Assembly: GCA_034520215.1 (NCBI GenBank)
Contig: JAXHNR010000002.1
Location: 142,060 to 206,059 of the forward strand
Length of the DNA stretch: 64,000 bases
Direction: 5' to 3'
From: Candidatus Krumholzibacteriota bacterium
GTDB lineage: Bacteria; Krumholzibacteriota; Krumholzibacteriia; Krumholzibacteriales; WJIX01
The translations under genes and the position numbers were made by a program. Under the pieces are notes generated by a model. The model searched no databases. It saw only the letters and a list, made by a program, of their open reading frames with translations, and was not told where the DNA came from. This document shows positions 39,921-48,613 of this stretch, one piece after another. The first letter of the stretch is position 1. Each line of letters opens with the position of its first letter.

Positions 39921-41234
39921 ATGGATTTTTATGGGTCATCGGGTTCCCCGGATGAACGGGCGTTGCTTATCGGCGTAAGGCTTCCAGGGTCAAGTTTAGA
40001 CAGAGAAAAAGCAAATCTTGAGGAATTAAAGGCCCTCGCGGAAACAGCCGGCGCTGATGTTGCCGGCACAGTGATTCAGCAGAGAACCCGTGTTGACGGA
40101 TCTACATATGTAGGCAAGGGCAAATTACGGGAAATACTAAGAAAAATCCAAGAGGAAGAGATAAATCTGGTAATTTTTGATGATGCTCTTACACCCGGCC
40201 AGGCCGGGAAGATTGAGAAGATACTGAAAGTAAACGTCATTGACAGAACAGAACTGATCCTTGACATTTTTTCCAAAAGGGCAAGGAGCCGCCAGGCCCG
40301 GCTCCAGGTGGAAATCGCCCAGTTGAATTACGCTCTGCCGAGACTCAAAAGGATGTGGGATCATCTTTCGAGGCAGGCGGGGGGGATCGGAACCAGAGGG
40401 CCGGGCGAGAAACAGCTTGAAGTTGACAGAAGAAGACTGAGAGATAAAATATCCCATCTGGAAAAGGGGCTTGATAAGATAACCCGGGGCACGTTCGAGA
40501 GACGCAAAAAGAGAAAAAAACTTTTCAATGTAACGATAGTAGGATATACAAACGCGGGAAAATCAACTCTACTTAACAGGCTTGCCGGAAGCGATATATA
40601 TAGAAGCGAAAAACTGTTTTCCACAATTGATTCCACTACCCGAAGGGTAGAGGGTATTAAAAACTTCCCCGTTTTGTTAACAGACACCGTAGGATTCATA
40701 CGAAAGCTTCCGCCTTATCTTGTGGCGAGCTTCAAAAGCACTCTCCTTGATGTAGAGGAAGCGGACATGCTGCTCCACGTTGTTGATGTTTCGAGCCCGT
40801 CGTTCGAGGATGAAATCGAAGTTGTAAACGATGTTCTGGGCGGTATATTCAAACGTGCCTCGAAAGAAGGAGAAGGGGAGCGGGAAGTGCCCACAAAGCT
40901 TATTTTTAACAAGATAGACCGCCTGGGCGACATGGGGTCGGAGCGCATACTGAAAAGGGAATACCCGGAGGCCGTTTTAATAAGCGCCTTAAAGGGGGAG
41001 GGTGTTGGAAGAATACTTAAAGAAATCGAAAGACACACAAAAAGTGGGAGAGTTAAAATTGAAGCAAAGGTTTCTCTGTCAGACGGAAAGACTATCGATT
41101 TAATTGAAAGAGTTGCCGAAGTGGATCAAAGGGAAATTTCAGGAGGGTCAATAACAGTGACTGCCGTAATAGACAGGGCCTATCTGCCGGTTCTTGAAAA
41201 AAAGCGCGGAGTAAGGCTGTTAAGTGTTGTTTAG
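39921..41234 (+). CDS. hflX: GTPase HflX
   Basis: A 437-residue HflX: N-terminal HflX domain (QQRTRVDGSTYVGKGKL, TPGQAGKIEKILKVNVIDRT), a middle helical linker (GGIGTRGPGEKQLEVDRR) and a G domain (GYTNAGKSTLLNRL, DTVGFIRKLP, NKID). HflX splits or rescues ribosomes under stress. It starts 2 bp after the secreted protein stops and overlaps the convergent membrane gene by 4 bp. Confidence 0.95.
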   Translation: MDFYGSSGSPDERALLIGVRLPGSSLDREKANLEELKALAETAGADVAGTVIQQRTRVDGSTYVGKGKLREILRKIQEEEINLVIFDDALTPGQAGKIEKILKVNVIDRTELILDIFSKRARSRQARLQVEIAQLNYALPRLKRMWDHLSRQAGGIGTRGPGEKQLEVDRRRLRDKISHLEKGLDKITRGTFERRKKRKKLFNVTIVGYTNAGKSTLLNRLAGSDIYRSEKLFSTIDSTTRRVEGIKNFPVLLTDTVGFIRKLPPYLVASFKSTLLDVEEADMLLHVVDVSSPSFEDEIEVVNDVLGGIFKRASKEGEGEREVPTKLIFNKIDRLGDMGSERILKREYPEAVLISALKGEGVGRILKEIERHTKSGRVKIEAKVSLSDGKTIDLIERVAEVDQREISGGSITVTAVIDRAYLPVLEKKRGVRLLSVV

Positions 41235-42553
41235 AAAGAGCCGGGGTGTTGGGCTTTTCCCTTAAAGCGGAGCTTGTTGTTTTCCAGAATAACATCGTCA
41301 TAATTTTTCGCGAGTGATTCTCTCTGGGCGGCGGCGTCCTTATGATTTACCTTGTTTTCATAACTCCTGTCGAGCTGGACAACTATGAACCGGGATAGTA
41401 GGATGAAGGCAAGGGGGACGATTAGCGGAATAAACTGCTGCCATTTTCTGTGTGAGACAAGCCGTGAACAATAAACCGCTCCCGAAGATATAACTGCCAC
41501 AAAACCGACGGAAACCAGGTAGAGATGGCGGATATTGAGCCAGTCTCTGGGAAACTGGAAGAACGCGAACGGAAGAATCATGATATAAGTCCACGCGATA
41601 AAGAACCGGATTGTGCGGTTTCCGAAAATGAACCCGAAGAAAGAATAGGAAAAGATTGTAAGGACGATCAACACACGAATTTCTGTGGCAAGCTTATATA
41701 TCAACACTACAGCTTTTCCGGAAGCGGTGACGAGGTGAGATGTATGAATGGGGAATATCATCCTGACCATATAATTGACAACATTTTTCGCCGCGTAATA
41801 GATGAATTTAAAAACCCCCGGATTTTCAGAGTAAAAAGCGGGGCTGTAGCGAAAGAAGATAACTTTTGTAATTATCGCGGCCGCTACAATGAAAATAAGA
41901 ATGATAAAACCGGGGTTAAAAACAGGTTTTTTAATATCAGATCTGTCGCGGAAGAAGAAATTAAAGGCGAGAAAACAGCCTAGAATCGAAAAACTGGTGC
42001 TCTTTGTAAACATCGAAGCTATAAAGAAAACAACGGAGAGGAAAAACCAAATAGTACGAATCTCTCCGTCGCGTTCTAATTCATTCTTAAAGTAGAACAG
42101 CATTGTCAGCAGAGTCAGCGTGGTAATCATAAGATCTTCAAACCCGGATGCTATCATAACGGCTTTTCCGTAGTTGCCGACAGTGAATACAAAGAGAATG
42201 CCCGAAAGGAGCGCGACCTTTCTGTCGCGAAGCAGAGAGTTGACGAGGGTATAAACAAGAAATGAGTTAACGGCGTGGAGAAGAATATTGAATATGAAAT
42301 ATCCTTGAGGATTAAAATGAAATAATTTAAACAGAAGAAAATGAACGTAATAGACAAGGGGCTGGAATTTGAACGGATATGTGCTGTTGAAAGCTGCCGC
42401 GGGATCATCTCTCATCTCCAGGCTGCTTTGAAGGGTTATGAAATCAAAATCATGCCAGAAGCCGTTGTTAAGAGTAAGGCTGAACGCGATAAATCCCAGT
42501 AGTAGAAGAACAAGGAAAATTAAGAGATTACGATTCACAGTATTAAAAAACAC
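41231..42553 (-). CDS. Multi-spanning membrane protein, GT-C glycosyltransferase-like
   Basis: A 440-residue protein with about ten hydrophobic segments starting at residue 10 (LLIFLVLLLLGFIAFSLTL). An acidic first loop (NNGFWHDFDFITLQ) resembles the catalytic Asp loop of lipid-linked sugar transferases of the PMT/GT39 type. No clear family signature is visible, so transferase activity is only a guess. The last 30 residues are charged and cytoplasmic. It is monocistronic and convergent with hflX. Confidence 0.6.
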   Translation of the reverse strand: MFFNTVNRNLLIFLVLLLLGFIAFSLTLNNGFWHDFDFITLQSSLEMRDDPAAAFNSTYPFKFQPLVYYVHFLLFKLFHFNPQGYFIFNILLHAVNSFLVYTLVNSLLRDRKVALLSGILFVFTVGNYGKAVMIASGFEDLMITTLTLLTMLFYFKNELERDGEIRTIWFFLSVVFFIASMFTKSTSFSILGCFLAFNFFFRDRSDIKKPVFNPGFIILIFIVAAAIITKVIFFRYSPAFYSENPGVFKFIYYAAKNVVNYMVRMIFPIHTSHLVTASGKAVVLIYKLATEIRVLIVLTIFSYSFFGFIFGNRTIRFFIAWTYIMILPFAFFQFPRDWLNIRHLYLVSVGFVAVISSGAVYCSRLVSHRKWQQFIPLIVPLAFILLSRFIVVQLDRSYENKVNHKDAAAQRESLAKNYDDVILENNKLRFKGKAQHPGSF

Positions 42554-42703
42554 CCCTTAAGTACTTTTATCAGTCCGGCCGCAGGCCGTTATACCTTATC
42601 ATATTATACATTAATAAGCCCCGGATTTGTAGAAAAAAGAACGCCTCAAAACATTTTCTCACATAAAAAACCCTTTTAGAAAGACCGTCCTTTCTATGCG
42701 GGG

Positions 42704-43951
42704 CTATTCCTGCAGAAACAGGTTGGCAAGAACCTTCGAGTCATTAACCATGTTTTTCACAAACTGATATTCGTTCGGCTGATGGCAGACATCGGCAATG
42801 CTGGACCATACAACAGCGTTGTAGCCGTGACGCCTGAAAAATGCCGCGACGGTTCCTCCCCCTATTCCGATGATCTCAGGTTCGATTTTGCCTACCTCTC
42901 TGATCGCCTTTGACAGCGCGACTGCCACCGGCGCGTCGGCAGGAGTGGCGGGGGCGGCTTTATCGCTCTGAGCTATACTTGTAGATATCTCCACTTCGAA
43001 TTCCGCCTCGATCTCAGCGGCGACTTCGCTCACAGTTTCTCTTACATCGTCAAGTTCTATGCCGGGCAGAATCCGCATGTCGATGTAAAAGATGTCTTCA
43101 CCGGGTATAGTATTGACATTTGGGACATTTGGTTCTTTCTTTGTGGGTTCGAAGGTGTTGCCGGGCGGATCGAAGAGATCGTCGGATTGGTTATAGGTTT
43201 CAGCGAGCCGCCTGTCGAGACGTGACGTCAGATGGGCGGCCGCCCTGTGCGCGTTAATGCCCTTGTCGGGTTCCGAGGCGTGACATGATTTGCCCGAAAC
43301 CTTGATCTTCAGCCAGAGAATTGATTTTTCCGCGACTTCAATAGTTTTTCCCTCGGGGTCTCCCGAATCGGGAACAATAATAAAGTCGTCTTTTCCGAAA
43401 ATGTCGGAATTTTCAAGTAGATATTCAATCCCGTATTTACTGCTTGTTTCCTCATCCGACACAAGGGCCAGGGCGACATCGAAGGGAAGCGGGAGGCCGA
43501 GTTCGCGGATGGCTTTCAGGGCAAAAAGTGTAGGGACAATGCCCTGATGGTCGTCTTCGACGCCCCGTCCAAACATCTTCCCGTCTTTGACTTCAAGCGT
43601 AAACGGGTCAGTTTCCCATTTATCAAGATCTCCGGCGGGCACTACATCGATATGAGCCATTATCCAAATTTTTCTCTCGCTTGACTTACCTTTCATTATG
43701 GCGGCGATATTTGGCCTTGTGCCGGCTGAGACGCGCTCGTCCGGCGCGTCATAATGATCCACCCGGTCGAATCCTATCTCCTTTTTCATCCAGCTCTCAA
43801 GAAATTCCGCTTTCTCAGTTTCCCCGTCACCGTCATTGTCGGGGCCTAGCGCCGGAATGGCGACAAGCCCCCTTTGAAGCTCTATCATGTCATCTTCATA
43901 GCTTTCTATCTTTTTGTATATTTTATTCAGTTTATCAGAGTTCATGATCAT
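42704..43951 (-). CDS. M20 family metallopeptidase (dipeptidase/deacylase-like)
   Basis: A 415-residue zinc hydrolase of the M20/ArgE/DapE superfamily. Metal ligands and catalytic acids are seen in IMAHIDVVPAG, GRGVEDDHQG, SDEETSSK, IVPDSGDPEG and the C-terminal VCHQPNEY. A dimerisation domain is inserted at about residues 210-320 (GKSCHASEPDKGINA). It removes an amino acid or acyl group from an unidentified substrate. No neighbours suggest a pathway. Confidence 0.87.
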   Translation of the reverse strand: MIMNSDKLNKIYKKIESYEDDMIELQRGLVAIPALGPDNDGDGETEKAEFLESWMKKEIGFDRVDHYDAPDERVSAGTRPNIAAIMKGKSSERKIWIMAHIDVVPAGDLDKWETDPFTLEVKDGKMFGRGVEDDHQGIVPTLFALKAIRELGLPLPFDVALALVSDEETSSKYGIEYLLENSDIFGKDDFIIVPDSGDPEGKTIEVAEKSILWLKIKVSGKSCHASEPDKGINAHRAAAHLTSRLDRRLAETYNQSDDLFDPPGNTFEPTKKEPNVPNVNTIPGEDIFYIDMRILPGIELDDVRETVSEVAAEIEAEFEVEISTSIAQSDKAAPATPADAPVAVALSKAIREVGKIEPEIIGIGGGTVAAFFRRHGYNAVVWSSIADVCHQPNEYQFVKNMVNDSKVLANLFLQE

Positions 43952-44156
43952 CTCCCTTAACAGAATAAATTCTTAAACAGCGAAAAACTTTTACTAACTA
44001 TCCTTAACACCGGTAAGGAGGCTGGTCAAGTTCTTTATCTTAGTCTTAGGGTCTTTCATGCGCGCCGGCGGAAATATGGAAGTTTCTTTATTGACAGGGC
44101 GGCTCCACAGGGAAAAAAAGGAGTGTTGGGAAAAGAGCAGAGACAGGCAGGGGCCG

Positions 44157-44188
44157 TAAAAGAAAACCCCTTTCTCCATCAGAAAGGG
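44157..44188 (-). terminator. Reverse-strand hairpin followed by T-rich tract
   Basis: On the reverse strand CCCTTTCT (44188-44181) pairs with AGAAAGGG (44175-44168) over a 5-nt loop, then GTTTTCTTTT follows. No gene on this strand lies upstream, so it may be a leader attenuator for the M20 peptidase gene or end an unseen transcript. Confidence 0.5.
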
Positions 44189-44347
44189 CCGTACTTATAA
44201 GAGGGCCGAGTAGTCCGCGAGAGTGGATCTTCTTAGAATTCACTCGGTACCGGCGACAGGACTTAAAACCCCATTTTTACAGAAAGTTTCTATCGCCGCT
44301 AAGTAAATCTGTAAGGGTAAATGCCGGCAAGGGCTTTCAGGCTGAGA

Positions 44348-44414
44348 GTGTTCTCAGAACACCCCGGAGCACCGGAAAATTGAGTTGACTTTGAAGCCCC
44401 CGTTCTGGTTAAAT
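44348..44414 (+). promoter_or_regulatory. Operator-like palindrome and promoter for lipoprotein gene
   Basis: GTGTTCT-C-AGAACAC (44348-44362) is a perfect 15-bp inverted repeat. It lies 22 bp upstream of TTGACT (44385-44390), which pairs with TTAAAT (44409-44414) at an 18-bp spacing. A regulator binding here would act just upstream of the -35 element. Confidence 0.5.
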
Positions 44415-44540
44415 AATCAGTGATGAACTCGGCAAACGAATTTTCAGATTGATCAGGCGGGTTGAGCCGGATAAAGTATGTGAATCTTCCAAACCAGGAA
44501 GATTTTAATCAGCCAAAAAAAAACGGGAAGGAGTTCAAAA

Positions 44541-46223
44541 ATGTACAGACGCTTGATTGCGGGATTGATCTTTTGCGCGGTTTCGGTTTTGACAGGATGT
44601 GGACAGGGGGATGGTGAAAAAGAGATGAAACAGAACAATATTGAAAAAAGGCTTGAGAAATATGCCGTGGTAAAAGTTGGTGTTCCTTGGGAACTTCTAA
44701 GTAAGGAAGAAACGGCCGCTCTAGAGAAGCTTTATATGGCCGCCAAGGTAATAGACAGAATATTTCTCAGGCAGGTTTCTGAGCGGAATGTCGAACTGGA
44801 GAAAATATTAAAGGAAAAGGGAGATAGAGATCTTCTTCGCTTTTTTAATCTTAATTTCGGTCCGTGGGACAGATTGGACGTGGATAAACCCTTTTTCGGA
44901 GAGAAAGCAAAACCGGAAGGGGCCGCCTTTTATCCTGCGGATATGACAAGAGAAGAATTCAATTTATGGCTTCGGAATCACCCGAAAGACAGAGAGGATT
45001 TTGAGAGTAAATATACTGTTATAAGAAGGGACAAAGACGGCGGCCTTAAAGCGGTTCCTTATTCACAGCAGTATGGAGAGTTGCTTAAAAAAGCCGCTGG
45101 ATATTTGAAGCAGGCGGCCGATTTGACTGAAAACAGCTCGCTGGAGAAGTTTCTGAGATTAAGAGCGGACGCTTTTTTGAGCGATGAGTATTATCGAAGC
45201 AACATGGCCTGGATGGATATAAAAAACAACATTCTGGATGTTACGATAGGGCCTTATGAAGTTTATGAAGATAAACTTTTTAATTATAAAGCTGCTTTTG
45301 AAGCCTTTCTCTGCGTCAGGGATCCGGAAGAAAGCGAAAGACTCGAGAAGCTGAAAAGCTATATTGTCGAAATGGAAAAAAACCTGCCGATAGAGGACAA
45401 GTACAAGAATTTTGAAAGAGGAATGTCTTCTCCCGTCTCTGTTGTAGATGAAGTTTTCGCGGCCGGAGATACGAAAGCCGGAGTACAGACACTAGCGTTT
45501 AATCTGCCTAATGACGAGAGAGTTCGCGAGGCAAAGGGCTGTAAGAAGGTCATGCTCCGCAATATATGCCACGCCAAGTTCGATAAAATACTCCTGCCCA
45601 TCGCAAGCCGGGTCATAGACAGGGAACAGTTATCGCAGGTAACATTCGATGGGTATTTTAACCACATACTTCTGCACGAATTTACACACGGGCTCGGTCC
45701 CGGAAATATTGTTCTCAAAGACGGCACTGAAACGACTGTCGCCAAAGTTCTCCGCGAGAGATATTCCGCTATTGAAGAAGCGAAAGCCGATGTCGGCGGA
45801 GAGTATAATTTCTATTATCTTATTAATGAGGGCCTCTTTCCGGAGGAAATGAAAAAAGAAGCGGCGGTTACTTTTCTCGCTGGCTTCTTTCGGTCTGTCA
45901 GGTTCGGTGTTGAAGAATCTCACGGCAGGGCGAACATGATAGCGTTTAACTATTTCAGGGAAAAGGGAGCCTATATTCTCGATGATGATACAGGGCGCTG
46001 GAAAGTGGACTTTGAAAAGATCAAGGGTGCTGTAGAGTCGCTTCTGCGGGAGCTTCTTATGATACAGGCGCGCGGCTCCTATCAAGCGGCCGGAGATTTA
46101 ATCGAGAAGTATGGCGCCATGGGGAAGGACGTAAAGGAATCTCTCTCGAAACTTGAGGAGATACCTGTGGATATTATCCCCGAATACAGTATCGAGGATA
46201 AATTCGGGGCTGAAAATCAGTGA
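44541..46223 (+). CDS. Predicted M49 (dipeptidyl-peptidase III)-like zinc lipoprotein
   Basis: A 560-residue lipoprotein: signal IAGLIFCAVSVLTGC with lipid Cys at about residue 20. The zinc site appears as LLHEFTHGLGPGN (about 378), followed about 50 residues later by AIEEAKADVGGEYN, whose Glu fits the third ligand. This HE-x2-H plus EExxAD layout matches bacterial M49-like peptidases better than classical DPP III, which uses a six-residue HEXXGH motif. It may cleave short peptides in the periplasm. An AAGGAG site precedes the ATG. Confidence 0.65.
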   Translation: MYRRLIAGLIFCAVSVLTGCGQGDGEKEMKQNNIEKRLEKYAVVKVGVPWELLSKEETAALEKLYMAAKVIDRIFLRQVSERNVELEKILKEKGDRDLLRFFNLNFGPWDRLDVDKPFFGEKAKPEGAAFYPADMTREEFNLWLRNHPKDREDFESKYTVIRRDKDGGLKAVPYSQQYGELLKKAAGYLKQAADLTENSSLEKFLRLRADAFLSDEYYRSNMAWMDIKNNILDVTIGPYEVYEDKLFNYKAAFEAFLCVRDPEESERLEKLKSYIVEMEKNLPIEDKYKNFERGMSSPVSVVDEVFAAGDTKAGVQTLAFNLPNDERVREAKGCKKVMLRNICHAKFDKILLPIASRVIDREQLSQVTFDGYFNHILLHEFTHGLGPGNIVLKDGTETTVAKVLRERYSAIEEAKADVGGEYNFYYLINEGLFPEEMKKEAAVTFLAGFFRSVRFGVEESHGRANMIAFNYFREKGAYILDDDTGRWKVDFEKIKGAVESLLRELLMIQARGSYQAAGDLIEKYGAMGKDVKESLSKLEEIPVDIIPEYSIEDKFGAENQ

Positions 46224-46230
46224 TAGATTC

Positions 46231-46302
46231 GGGCCGGATGTCAACCTCTGGGTTTGGTCGGCCTTCAGGGGATACAGGAAATAGCTGTCAGGCATCCGGC
46301 CC
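46231..46302 (+). ncRNA. Structured leader candidate before the corrinoid operon
   Basis: GGGCCGGATG (46231-46240) pairs perfectly with CATCCGGCCC (46293-46302). Inside, CCTCTG (46245-46250) pairs with CAGGGG (46266-46271) and ACAG (46274-46277) with CTGT (46285-46288). The result is a 72-nt three-way-junction-like fold ending 55 nt before the corrinoid-protein gene. No T-run follows, so it is not a simple terminator. I do not recognise a known riboswitch class. Confidence 0.45.
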
Positions 46303-46357
46303 TTAACAGTTTGGGGGGGCGGAAGGGGAAGGCGGGGCAGATCAGCAGAGGTGAAAG

Positions 46358-47005
46358 ATGAAGGAGTTTTATGATAAATGCAGAAAATCGGTTATAGACG
46401 GCGACGGCGAACTTGCCCTGAAACTCGCCAAGGAAGCCATTGACAACAAAGAACCGGCCATTGACGTAATAGAAAAGGGGTTTGTCCCGGGGATAAGGGA
46501 AGTAGGGAGGCTCTGGGAAAACGGCGCGTTTTTCCTGCCCGAACTCGTGATGGGCGCCGAGGCTATAAAAAAGGCCCTGTCTATTCTTAATCCCATGCTC
46601 GCGGATAAGCAGACAAAGAGGTGTAATAAGGGGAGAGTGGTTATTGGCACCGTTGAAGGGGATATTCATGATATTGGAAAAACACTGGTAGCGACAATGC
46701 TGTCGGCAACAGGTTTTGAAGTCTATGATCTGGGGTTTGATATAGACGCGAACAGCTTCATAGAAGAAGCGGAAAGAAGAGGAGCGGACTGTATCGCCTC
46801 TTCGGCGCTTCTTACGACAACTATGCAGAAGCAGCGTGAAATAGTCGAAGAACTTAAAGTTCGCGGACTAAAGGATAAATACAGGGTCATAGTGGGGGGA
46901 GCGCCGTGCAGCAGAAAGTGGGCGGACGAAATAGAAGCTGACGGTTACGCCAAGGACGCGGTGGCGGCAGTAGAGGTGATAGAAAGACTGATAAACGGCG
47001 GCTGA
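46358..47005 (+). CDS. Corrinoid (cobalamin-binding) methyltransferase protein, MtbC/MttC-like
   Basis: A 215-residue two-domain protein: a helical cap (about residues 1-85; the methionine-synthase B12-binding module 1) and a Rossmann-like B12 domain with the cobalt-ligand motif GDIHDIGKTLVATML (His at about 106) and the later IVGGAPCSRKWADEIEADGY. It carries the methyl group between a substrate-specific methyltransferase and an acceptor. It starts the four-gene cluster of corrinoid functions. Confidence 0.92.
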   Translation: MKEFYDKCRKSVIDGDGELALKLAKEAIDNKEPAIDVIEKGFVPGIREVGRLWENGAFFLPELVMGAEAIKKALSILNPMLADKQTKRCNKGRVVIGTVEGDIHDIGKTLVATMLSATGFEVYDLGFDIDANSFIEEAERRGADCIASSALLTTTMQKQREIVEELKVRGLKDKYRVIVGGAPCSRKWADEIEADGYAKDAVAAVEVIERLINGG

Positions 47006-47033
47006 GAAGAAAAGGCCGGCGTGAGGATTCCCG

Positions 47034-47939
47034 ATGAGCTTTGATTTGAAGAAGATGCTTGACGAGAAAGTCTTGATTTTTGACGGGGCGATGGGGACTA
47101 TGCTGATGGCGGCGGGAATGGCGGGCGATGAAATACCGGAAAGCTGGGTTTTTTCCAGAGAAGAGGACCTCATAAGAATACATTCAGAATATATAGACGC
47201 CGGCGCTGATGTTATTCAGACAGACACATTCGGGGCGAGTGAAATAAAGCTTTCCTCTTCAAGGCAGGGAGCCGGGCTCGATCCGGAGGAAACAAACAGG
47301 AGGGCCGCGGTTTTAGCGCGTAAAGCCAGGAGGAGGTCTGGAGACAAACGTGTCCTTGTGGCGGGAGACATCGGTCCCGCGGGGGGGTTCTTCCCGCCGG
47401 TAGGAAAAATGAAAGAAGATGAGGTGAGAGGAAACTTCGCGCGGCAGGCCCGCGCACTCGATCAGGGGGGGGTAGATCTTTTTCTCATAGAAACGATGAC
47501 CGACCTTAGAGAAGCGGTGGAGGCCCTGAGGGGCGTGAAAGAGGTTTCCGACAAGCCTGTCGTGGTGGAGTTGACTTTCAGCAGGAAACCAAAAGGACAC
47601 TTTACACTTATGGGAAACACGCCCCGTGAAGCAGCAGAAGTCCTGGCGGAGGAAGGCGCCGACATGATTGGAGCTAACTGCACTCTGTCGAGCAGCAAGA
47701 TGATAGAATTGGCGCGGGAGATGAGATCACAGACAAAAACCCCTCTTCTTTTTCAGCCAAACGCCGGGCAGCCTGTTCTGGAGGGAAAGAAAACGCTTTA
47801 CAGGCAGTTACCTGAAAGTTTCGCGAAAGACATAGAAAAAATAGTGTCAGCCGGAGCGGATGCCGTCGGGGGATGCTGCGGTACTACTCCGGAGTTTATC
47901 AGATTGATCAGGAGAAAACTGGAAGGTTCAGGAGCTTAG
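47034..47939 (+). CDS. Homocysteine S-methyltransferase domain protein (MetH N-terminal module)
   Basis: A 301-residue TIM-barrel protein equal to the homocysteine-binding module of MetH. It has FDGAMGTML at residue 16 and the zinc cysteines in GANCTLSS (about 215) and GGCCGTTPEF (about 283). It should transfer a methyl group from the corrinoid protein to homocysteine. The methyl-tetrahydrofolate module normally fused behind it is absent. It lies 28 bp after the corrinoid-protein gene. Confidence 0.9.
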   Translation: MSFDLKKMLDEKVLIFDGAMGTMLMAAGMAGDEIPESWVFSREEDLIRIHSEYIDAGADVIQTDTFGASEIKLSSSRQGAGLDPEETNRRAAVLARKARRRSGDKRVLVAGDIGPAGGFFPPVGKMKEDEVRGNFARQARALDQGGVDLFLIETMTDLREAVEALRGVKEVSDKPVVVELTFSRKPKGHFTLMGNTPREAAEVLAEEGADMIGANCTLSSSKMIELAREMRSQTKTPLLFQPNAGQPVLEGKKTLYRQLPESFAKDIEKIVSAGADAVGGCCGTTPEFIRLIRRKLEGSGA

Positions 47940-47951
47940 CCCGGAGAATAC

Positions 47952-48563
47952 ATGAAGCCGGTTATATACGATAATATAGAGATAGAAATCAAGGAAACGG
48001 AACTTTTCAAAACTCTCGGCAATATGGGCAGGATTGAAAGCTGGAAGGGAAAGGGGCTCGAGGAAAGAATCGAAAAGGCCCTTGATTTGGCGTCTAAACT
48101 CGTAGAGCCAAGAGGCATGTATGTAATCACGGAGGGCAAGAACCTCGGTGGAACAGATATCTTCGACTCACTCGGGAAAATGGCTTTTTCCGCCTGTACA
48201 ATAGGGAAAGATTTGGAGGCGGAAGTGACTGCTCTTTCCAGAGAAGGCGTGATATTGGAAGCTGTGCTGCTGGATTCAGCCGGATCCGTGGCGGTCGAAG
48301 AGGTAGCGGACTATATCGAAAATATAATTTCAGAGATTGCCGGAAAAGACGGGGAAAAAACATCGCCGCGCGCGAGTCCCGGGTACGGAGAATGGAAGAT
48401 AAGTAATCAGAAAAACCTCTTTGAACTTTTACGTCCGGACAGAATTGGAGTTGCCCTGAAAAAGAGCATGATGATGTCTCCGCGGAAATCGACAACTTTC
48501 GCGATACATATTTCGGAAACGCCGGTAAGATTAAGAGGCAAAAATTATCTGGAAAAACTTTAG
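47952..48563 (+). CDS. MetH-type cobalamin reactivation domain protein
   Basis: A 203-residue stand-alone version of the S-adenosylmethionine-binding activation domain of MetH. The key segment RASPGYGEWKISNQKNLFEL (about 137-156) and the following IGVALKKSMMMSPRKS match the domain that remethylates inactive cob(II)alamin. It starts 12 bp after the homocysteine methyltransferase gene with GGAG in the right place. This supports a split cobalamin-dependent methionine synthase. Confidence 0.87.
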   Translation: MKPVIYDNIEIEIKETELFKTLGNMGRIESWKGKGLEERIEKALDLASKLVEPRGMYVITEGKNLGGTDIFDSLGKMAFSACTIGKDLEAEVTALSREGVILEAVLLDSAGSVAVEEVADYIENIISEIAGKDGEKTSPRASPGYGEWKISNQKNLFELLRPDRIGVALKKSMMMSPRKSTTFAIHISETPVRLRGKNYLEKL

Positions 48564-48613
48564 GATCTCAGCTTAAAACAATAATTAACCTTCAACGCTT
48601 TTAAGAGTAAAAT

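Larger units (their letters stand above)
43952..44540. other. Intergenic region with hairpins and promoter, no gene seen
   Basis: No coding sequence is supported in these 589 bp. It contains a reverse-strand terminator-like hairpin (44157-44188), a possible structured segment on the reverse strand (CCGAGT/ACTCGG arms around 44206-44247), an operator-like palindrome (44348-44362) and a promoter candidate for the forward lipoprotein gene. Confidence 0.5.

Noticed and set aside
43994-44179. 61-codon reverse-strand open frame
   Set aside because: No ribosome site, no recognisable domain, and it overlaps a terminator-like hairpin.
44221-44270. GGTACCGG element as a possible T-box leader
   Set aside because: The conserved AGGGTGGTACCGCG and the specifier stem are absent.
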